Shown here: positions 5,933 through 10,489 of the stretch, piece by piece | Numbering within the stretch: the first letter of the stretch is position 1 | Layout of the letters: every line of letters starts with the position of its first letter | Assembly: GCA_021298875.1 (NCBI GenBank) | Contig: JAJTHJ010000310.1 | Span: 1 to 10,489 of the forward strand | DNA from: Burkholderiales bacterium | GTDB taxonomy: Bacteria > Pseudomonadota > Gammaproteobacteria > Burkholderiales > Burkholderiaceae_F | DNA length: 10,489 nt | Direction of reading: 5' to 3' | Position numbers and translations under genes: made by a program | Notes under the pieces: generated by a model | Told to the model about the DNA's origin: nothing | Seen by the model: only the letters and a program-made list of their open reading frames with translations | Database searches by the model: none

Positions 5933-8242
5933 CTAGCGCGTGCCCAGCTGCAGGTACCACATACCGCGGCGATCGGCGGAGAGGGTCTGGCCCCAGGCCA
6001 GATAAAGCGGGCCGAGCAGGGAGTCGATGCCGACGAAGAGGCTCGCCGATGGCCGGAACTGGGACGCGCCCTCGGTGCCGGCGCCGGCCCGAGCGCGCGT
6101 TACTTCGAGCGAGCCGCCCAGATAAACGCCGCGCCCCAATTGCGGCGGCAAACTGGCATAGCGGTAGGTGTAGACGCTGCGCGCCAGATAGAGGTTTTCG
6201 CCGAAGAGCTCCTGGTAGTTGAAGCCAGAGCCGCGCAGCAGTCCGCCAAGCTCGAACGGGTCGTACGGAGGCAGCGTACCCCGCAGGGTGGCGCCGCCGT
6301 AGCCGGTCAATTGCAGTGTATGCGGGCCGATGCTGCGCGCGATGGTGGCCTGGATTTCGCTGCGGTTGTATTGGTCGCCGGAGCCCCAGGCTTCGACCGT
6401 GCCAAAGGTGCGCAGCGACAACAGCTCGCCCGTGCGGGGGAAGTGCAGGCTGTCCAGCTGGTCGTAGACGGCGCGCCCGCTGTAACCCACCTGGTCGAGG
6501 TTGTACGAGGGCACGCCCAACAACTCGGCGAGGATCGGTACCGCGGTGACCACGCCGAAGCTCGACTGCGCCTTGACCCGGCCGGCAAACACCCCGGCGC
6601 GCAGCTCGCCGTACTGGTTCTGCCCGCCGAGATCGAACGCCGCGCGTGTCGTCTGTACGTCGTACTGGCCGATGTACAGGCCATTGCTGAAGTAGAGCTT
6701 CGGTTGCTCTTCATAGGTCAGGCGCGGCGCGACGAAGCCGCCGTCGCCGACCGATAGCGGCTGGAAGATCTCGGTGGAGGCCACGGTGTTGTAGCCCACC
6801 TGCAGGAAGTTGCGCCATTCGGTGCCCGACGAGGTGAGCCAGGTCATCCGGTGCTGCAGGGCGGCGTCAAACGTGCTCTGAAAGTCGTCGCGCGCCAGCG
6901 CCAGACCAAACTGGAGATAGTTGGGCCCCCAGCTCTTCTCGACGCCCTGGATCAGCGCAATCCGCCCGCTGGGCGTATCGACCATCGAGTAGCCGATGCT
7001 GTCGAAGTCGCCGCGACCGTAGATTTCGGTCAGCCGCTCGGCCAGATTGCCCGGGTCGAAGTCGGTTTCGCGCCGCCGTCGCAGATCGACGCCCGGCACG
7101 TTCTGCAGCTCGTCTTCGATCACCCGCGGATTGACACGCCCCGTCGCGGTCGCCACCTCGATCTCGGTCACCGTCGGCACCGACGGCAAACGCGCGAGCC
7201 GTTGTTGCCGCCACCGCGCGTACTCCACCGGCGGCAGCGAAAACTGGGCCAGGCGCGCCGCGTGCGCCCGCGCCGCCGCCTCGCCGATCGGCACCGTGGT
7301 GGCCAGTGCCTCGGCAAAGTTGCTGGCGCTGAAGTTGCCAAGCTGCGGCTCGATCAGGATGTCCTGGGGCCGGATCGTGGCGAGCGAGGCGCGCACGTTT
7401 TGCTCGGTCAGCAGGTTGATCGTTTGCAGGCCGACGCCGAAGATGCTGTTCAACTCCGCGCGCTTGAGCAGGGGCGAGCCGAGGTTGACCGCGATCACCA
7501 CGTCGGCGCAGGTCTGGCGCGCCACCGCCACCGGCAGGTTGTCGACCAGCCCGCCATCGACGTACAAGGTATTGTCGATCTCCGTCGGCGCGAAGGCGCC
7601 CGGCACCGACATGCTGGCGCGCAGCGCAACGACCAGGTCGCCATGGTCGAACACGCGCGCTTCGCCGGTCTCCAGATTGGTGGCTACCGCGCGAAACGGC
7701 ACGGGCAATTGGTCGAAGTCCTGATCGGGAAAGTTGCCGGCCCGCGCGAGTAGGCCGCGCAGGAAAAACTCCAGCTTGTAGCCCGAAGCGGTGCCGGTGG
7801 GCAGTTGCACCTGGCCGGCGTTGATCCCCAGTTCCAGAGCGAACAGGTTGCGCGCATCGTTGCCCTTGACGCGCTCCGGACGCTCCTGGCGCGGCACGGC
7901 GTCCACCAGCATGTTGTTCCAGTCGATACTGCCGACGCGCAGGATCAACTCGTCGGTCGGCACTCCGGCAGCCGTGGCGCCGCCCACCAGCGCGCCCATG
8001 CTGGTGCCGGCGATGCAGTCCACCGGCACGCGCAGTTCCTGCAACACGCGCAGCACGCCCAGGTGGGCCAGGCCGCGCGCGCCGCCGCCGGAGAGCACCA
8101 GGCCAATGCGCGGCCGCGGCCCGGTCCATGGCTCCGGCCCCGCCGCCGGCACAGGATCAGCGCGCACGCCCGGTGCGGCCGCGAGCAGAGCGGCCGCAGC
8201 CAGCAGTACAGGCGCCAACGCAGTTTTCACGATTCCGATCAT
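5933..8242 (-). CDS. PlpD-like outer-membrane patatin phospholipase (type Vd)
   Basis: The 769-residue protein has a signal peptide (1-28, ending GVRA), a patatin-like lipase domain (about 45-250), a single POTRA-like segment (about 355-425, VTEIEVATATGRVNP onward) and a C-terminal Omp85-type beta-barrel (about 440-769) with alternating aromatic strands such as YLQFGLAL and LYFSNGLYIG. Lipase residues are intact: oxyanion loop SGGGARG (51-57), nucleophile elbow GTSMG with Ser81, and the dyad Asp229 in YVDGG. This order matches Pseudomonas PlpD, a type V secretion protein with phospholipase A activity. Unlike many barrels it ends in LQLGTR with no terminal Phe. The ATG at 8240-8242 gives the signal peptide; a GTG at codon 5 is an alternative. 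The ATG lies 41 bp downstream of the ugpC stop on the same strand, so co-transcription with ugp is likely. Substrate and whether the passenger is released are unknown. Confidence 0.9.
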   Translation of the reverse strand: MIGIVKTALAPVLLAAAALLAAAPGVRADPVPAAGPEPWTGPRPRIGLVLSGGGARGLAHLGVLRVLQELRVPVDCIAGTSMGALVGGATAAGVPTDELILRVGSIDWNNMLVDAVPRQERPERVKGNDARNLFALELGINAGQVQLPTGTASGYKLEFFLRGLLARAGNFPDQDFDQLPVPFRAVATNLETGEARVFDHGDLVVALRASMSVPGAFAPTEIDNTLYVDGGLVDNLPVAVARQTCADVVIAVNLGSPLLKRAELNSIFGVGLQTINLLTEQNVRASLATIRPQDILIEPQLGNFSASNFAEALATTVPIGEAAARAHAARLAQFSLPPVEYARWRQQRLARLPSVPTVTEIEVATATGRVNPRVIEDELQNVPGVDLRRRRETDFDPGNLAERLTEIYGRGDFDSIGYSMVDTPSGRIALIQGVEKSWGPNYLQFGLALARDDFQSTFDAALQHRMTWLTSSGTEWRNFLQVGYNTVASTEIFQPLSVGDGGFVAPRLTYEEQPKLYFSNGLYIGQYDVQTTRAAFDLGGQNQYGELRAGVFAGRVKAQSSFGVVTAVPILAELLGVPSYNLDQVGYSGRAVYDQLDSLHFPRTGELLSLRTFGTVEAWGSGDQYNRSEIQATIARSIGPHTLQLTGYGGATLRGTLPPYDPFELGGLLRGSGFNYQELFGENLYLARSVYTYRYASLPPQLGRGVYLGGSLEVTRARAGAGTEGASQFRPSASLFVGIDSLLGPLYLAWGQTLSADRRGMWYLQLGTR

Positions 8243-8283
8243 CCGTCGATGCCAAAGACGGCGCGCAGGATAACGCGGGCGGC

Positions 8284-9345
8284 TCAGCCGGCCAGGCGCG
8301 TTCCACGGGCCGGGTCGAACCAATGCAAGAGAGCGCCGTCGAGCCGCAGGCCGGTCTGGGTCGGAGCCGCGGGCGCGGCGTCGGTTGGCAGCCGCAGCAC
8401 CACGTCGGCACCGCCGATGCTGCCGTGCACGAGGGCATCGGCGCCGAGCGACTCCACCAAGTCCACCTTCAGCGTGCCGTCGGCACCGCCGAGGCGGATC
8501 TGCTCGGGCCGGATACCGAGAATCGCCTCCTGGCCGGCCAGCGCCAGCACGGCCTGCGGCAGGGTGAGCGCGCCGTCGGGCAGTTCGAAGTGCCGCCCGT
8601 CCGCCGCGAGCCGCCCGCGCAGCAGGTTCATCGGCGGCGCGCCGATAAAGCCGGCGACGAAGGTGGTCGCCGGCCGCTCGTAGATCTCGCGCGGCGTGCC
8701 GATCTGCTCGGCGCGGCCGGCGTTCATCACAATGATGCGCTGGCCCAGCGTCATCGCCTCCACTTGGTCGTGCGTCACGTAGAGCGACGTCACGCCGAGG
8801 CGCTGGTGCAGCTTCTGCAGCTCAAGCCGCATCTGCACGCGCAGCTTGGCGTCGAGGTTCGACAACGGTTCGTCGAACAGAAACACCTGCGGGTTGCGCA
8901 CGATCGCGCGGCCCATCGCCGCCCGCTGGCGCTGCCCGCCGGACAATTGGCGCGGACGACGGTCGAGCAGCGCGTCGAGCTCCAGGATGCGTGCGGCTTC
9001 GCGCACGCGGGCGTCGATCTCGCTGCGCGCCAGGCCGCGGATCTTCAACCCGTAGGCCATGTTGTCGTAAACGCGCATGTGCGGATAGAGCGCGTAGTTC
9101 TGGAACACCATCGCGATGTCGCGGTCCTTGGGTTCGAGCGTATTGACCACCCGGCCGCCGATGACGATCTCGCCGGCGGTGATCTCTTCGAGTCCCGCCA
9201 CCATCCGCAGCAGCGTGCTCTTACCGCAGCCCGAAGGGCCGACGATTACGACGAACTCGCCCTTTTCGATGGCGATCGACACCCCATGCACCACGGCGTT
9301 GGTGCCGTAGCTCTTGCGGACGTCGCGCAGTTCCAGCGTGGACAT
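8284..9345 (-). CDS. ugpC: sn-glycerol-3-phosphate ABC importer, ATP-binding subunit UgpC
   Basis: ATPase of the UgpBAEC importer, which takes up sn-glycerol-3-phosphate and glycerophosphodiesters. The 353-residue length fits the family. ABC motifs are intact: Walker A GPSGCGKST (36-44), Q-loop Gln82 in VFQNYALYPHM, signature LSGGQRQR (134-141), Walker B VFLFDEP (154-160), D-loop SNLDAKLRVQ and switch His192 in YVTHD. A C-terminal regulatory OBfold region follows (about 240-353, with FIGAPPMNLL and LGIRPEQI), as in MalK/UgpC-type ATPases. The match to E. coli UgpC is strong from memory along the whole length, though the related maltose or sugar ATPases are close, and the assignment gains weight from the adjacent ugpE. 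The ATG lies 4 bp after the ugpE stop, with a GGAAAAG ribosome-binding-like sequence inside the end of ugpE. Confidence 0.93.
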   Translation of the reverse strand: MSTLELRDVRKSYGTNAVVHGVSIAIEKGEFVVIVGPSGCGKSTLLRMVAGLEEITAGEIVIGGRVVNTLEPKDRDIAMVFQNYALYPHMRVYDNMAYGLKIRGLARSEIDARVREAARILELDALLDRRPRQLSGGQRQRAAMGRAIVRNPQVFLFDEPLSNLDAKLRVQMRLELQKLHQRLGVTSLYVTHDQVEAMTLGQRIIVMNAGRAEQIGTPREIYERPATTFVAGFIGAPPMNLLRGRLAADGRHFELPDGALTLPQAVLALAGQEAILGIRPEQIRLGGADGTLKVDLVESLGADALVHGSIGGADVVLRLPTDAAPAAPTQTGLRLDGALLHWFDPARGTRLAG

Positions 9346-9349
9346 GGTT

Positions 9350-10201
9350 CTACTTTTCCGTATCGACGAGGCCCTTGACGAACCACCGCTGCATCAGCAG
9401 CACCACCAGCGCGGGCGGCAGCATGGCGAGGATCGCGGTGGCCATGATGAGGTTCCACTCGTTCACCGCGTCGCCGCCGGCGATCATGCTGCGGATGCCC
9501 ATCACTACCGGGTACATGCGCTCCTCGGTCGTCACCAGGAGCGGCCACAGATACTGGTTCCAGCCGTAGATGAACTGGATCACGAACATCGCCGCGATGT
9601 TGGTGACCGACAAGGGCAGTAGGATCGAGAAGAAAAACCGCAGCGGCCCGGCGCCGTCGATGCGCGCGGCCTCGGCCAGCTCGTCGGGCACGGTCTTGAA
9701 GAACTGCCGGAACAGGAAGGTCGCGGTGGCGGAGGCGATCAGCGGGATCGTCAGCCCTGCGTAGGTGTTCAGCATGCCGAGGTCGGAGACCACTTGATAG
9801 GTCGGGCCGATGCGCACCTCGACCGGCAGCATCAGCGTGATGAAGATCGCCCAAAAGCACAGCGTGCGACCGGGGAAGCGGAAGTAGACGATCGCGAAGG
9901 CCGAAAGCAGCGAAATCGCGATCTTGCCGACGGCGATGACCACCGCGCTCACCAGGCTCACCCACATCATCCGTCCCACCGGCACGGCCGCGCCGGCGCC
10001 CTTGGCGCTACCGGTCAGCACCGCGCTGTAGTTGGCGAGCATCTCGCTGCCGGGGGTGAGCGGCATCGGCACCTGCACGATCGCATCGGCCGTGTGGGTG
10101 GAGGCGATAAAGGCCACGTACACCGGGAACGCAACGATCGTCACGCCGAGCGCCAGCAGCAGGTGCGTCAGCACGGTGAGGGCGCGGCGGCGTTCAACCA
10201 T
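9350..10201 (-). CDS. ugpE: sn-glycerol-3-phosphate ABC importer, permease subunit UgpE
   Basis: Inner-membrane permease that pairs with UgpA. The 283 residues fit the family length. Six membrane segments are apparent at about 11-33, 78-106, 112-132, 148-165, 200-222 and 253-272. The cytoplasmic EAA loop that docks on the ATPase is EAARIDGAGPLRFF (177-190). Blocks closely resembling E. coli UgpE are FITLMLPVEVR, SATATFLFRQFF, FIYGWNQYLWPLL and the C-terminal FVKGLVDTEK. The ATG at 10199-10201 has a good GGAGGTG ribosome binding site 8 bases upstream. Normally ugpA directly precedes ugpE; here the 207 bp upstream hold no ugpA sequence, so the partner permease and the binding protein UgpB must lie elsewhere or beyond an inserted element. 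Confidence 0.94.
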   Translation of the reverse strand: MVERRRALTVLTHLLLALGVTIVAFPVYVAFIASTHTADAIVQVPMPLTPGSEMLANYSAVLTGSAKGAGAAVPVGRMMWVSLVSAVVIAVGKIAISLLSAFAIVYFRFPGRTLCFWAIFITLMLPVEVRIGPTYQVVSDLGMLNTYAGLTIPLIASATATFLFRQFFKTVPDELAEAARIDGAGPLRFFFSILLPLSVTNIAAMFVIQFIYGWNQYLWPLLVTTEERMYPVVMGIRSMIAGGDAVNEWNLIMATAILAMLPPALVVLLMQRWFVKGLVDTEK

Positions 10202-10209
10202 GGGACTCG

Positions 10210-10216
10210 CACCTCC
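10210..10216 (-). promoter_or_regulatory. Ribosome binding site of ugpE
   Basis: On the minus strand this reads GGAGGTG, 8 bases before the ugpE ATG. It is one of only two textbook Shine-Dalgarno sequences in the window and fixes the ugpE start. Confidence 0.8.
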
Positions 10217-10252
10217 GGGCTAGCGAAAGTCGCGCGCAGATGCTCGGTCGCT

Positions 10253-10273
10253 CCCTCCCCTTCAAGGGGAGGG
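10253..10273. repeat. GC-rich hairpin (CCCTCCCC/GGGGAGGG) upstream of ugpE
   Basis: CCCTCCCC (10253-10260) and GGGGAGGG (10266-10273) are perfect inverted arms around the 5-base centre TTCAA, whose outer bases can also pair to give a 10-bp stem. No T-tract follows on either strand, so it is not a classic intrinsic terminator. Sequences of this C-run/G-run type occur as dispersed intergenic repeats in many GC-rich proteobacteria; that is general knowledge, and repetition in this genome cannot be judged from one window. It lies between ugpE and the putative insertion sequence. Confidence 0.55.
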
Positions 10274-10371
10274 TTGGGGCTGATGTTTCCCCGGTTTTAT
10301 GGGCGGGTTATCGGAGAGGGGGCGGGAGGAGTAGGGTGCTGAAAAACGGTGCGTGCATGAGCGGTTTTTTG

Positions 10372-10397
10372 TCTGCATAGGGACTAGCCGATGCAGA
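10372..10397. repeat. 7-bp perfect inverted repeat just before the transposase RBS
   Basis: TCTGCAT (10372-10378) and ATGCAGA (10391-10397) are perfect inverted arms with a 12-base spacer. The right arm ends where the AAAGGAG ribosome binding site starts (10397-10403). In mRNA the hairpin would sit directly against the site and could dampen translation, or in DNA it could be a protein-binding site. Both are inference. Confidence 0.5.
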
Positions 10398-10408
10398 AAG
10401 GAGCCGCC

Positions 10409-10489
10409 ATGCACGCGCAGAGGATCGTAGACCGGTTTGTGAACGAGCGGCTGGCGCTGCATGCAGCGCGCCGACCTAGTTGGGGCGCG
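10409..10489 (+). CDS. Probable IS4-family transposase, N-terminal fragment (runs off window)
   Basis: Only 27 codons are visible, and the frame is open at the window edge. The start is supported by a strong AAAGGAG ribosome binding site (10397-10403) with a 5-base spacer. The peptide MHAQRIVDRFVNERLALHAA followed by RRPSWGA resembles, from memory, the N-terminus of a group of IS4 transposases that begin MHA, have an I-V-x-R-F motif and then HA-x-RR. The catalytic DDE region would lie well beyond the window, so neither intactness nor activity can be judged. It could instead be another protein with a chance similarity over this short stretch. Confidence 0.45.
   Translation, partial: MHAQRIVDRFVNERLALHAARRPSWGA

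Larger units (their letters stand above)
10336..10489 (+). mobile_element. Putative left end of an IS4-type insertion sequence (partial)
   Basis: The proposal rests on the transposase-like gene start at 10409. The left boundary is a guess: the sequence changes from a G-rich run to GTGCTGAAAAACGG at about 10336-10349, which could be a terminal inverted repeat. The untranslated lead contains A5/T6 arms (10342-10347 with 10364-10369) and a second inverted repeat at 10372-10397. The right end and any target duplication are outside the window. Confidence 0.35.

Noticed and set aside
6851..7753. 300-codon plus-strand frame opposite the phospholipase gene
   Set aside because: Antisense shadow with no ribosome binding site or domain.
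6867..8129. 420-codon minus-strand frame inside the phospholipase gene
   Set aside because: It lies in an alternative frame of the same strand, with Arg/Ala/Gly-rich low-complexity translation. The patatin frame carries intact catalytic motifs.
10253..10273. GC-rich hairpin as an intrinsic terminator
   Set aside because: There is no T-tract after the stem on either strand, so it was listed as a palindromic repeat instead.
10262..10462. 66-codon minus-strand frame upstream of ugpE, considered as a remnant of ugpA
   Set aside because: The translation has no membrane segments and no similarity to the C-terminus of UgpA. It also overlaps the opposing gene start that has a good ribosome binding site.

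Overview
The window is high-GC proteobacterial chromosome, coding almost wall to wall. The order recN–nadK / hrcA next to hemH, and the sequence character of the ferrochelatase, point to a betaproteobacterium. That assignment rests on gene order and protein recognition, not on a marker-gene comparison. Most genes are housekeeping. No tRNA, rRNA, CRISPR array or defence system was seen.

Left part (1–3612): recN (DNA-repair SMC-like ATPase, 3' end cut by the window edge) and nadK (NAD kinase) read leftward. hrcA (heat-shock repressor) reads rightward from a 60-bp divergent spacer shared with nadK. Between nadK and recN lies a compact element of about 119 bp with 15-bp terminal inverted repeats. 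It is bracketed by a 6-bp direct repeat and looks like a MITE or a dispersed palindromic element.

Middle part (3613–5916): a leftward gene for an unrecognised exported protein with proline/alanine-rich N-terminus and four cysteines converges on hrcA. It is divergent from hemH (ferrochelatase), which reads rightward.

Right part (5933–10201): three leftward genes, in transcription order ugpE (permease), ugpC (ATPase) and a patatin/Omp85-type outer-membrane phospholipase related to PlpD. They are tightly spaced (4 and 41 bp) and could form one transcription unit. The attractive inference is that the phospholipase helps feed glycerophospho-compounds from phospholipids to the Ugp importer. ugpA and ugpB, which usually precede ugpE, are not directly upstream in this window.

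Right edge (10202–10489): a short non-coding stretch with a GC-rich palindrome, then a rightward gene start with a strong ribosome binding site. Its 27 visible residues resemble the N-terminus of IS4-family transposases. An insertion sequence may therefore sit just upstream of ugpE and may have separated it from ugpBA. I found no convincing new multi-gene system. The best leads are the palindromic element at recN and the ugp–phospholipase arrangement with its apparently interrupted upstream end.
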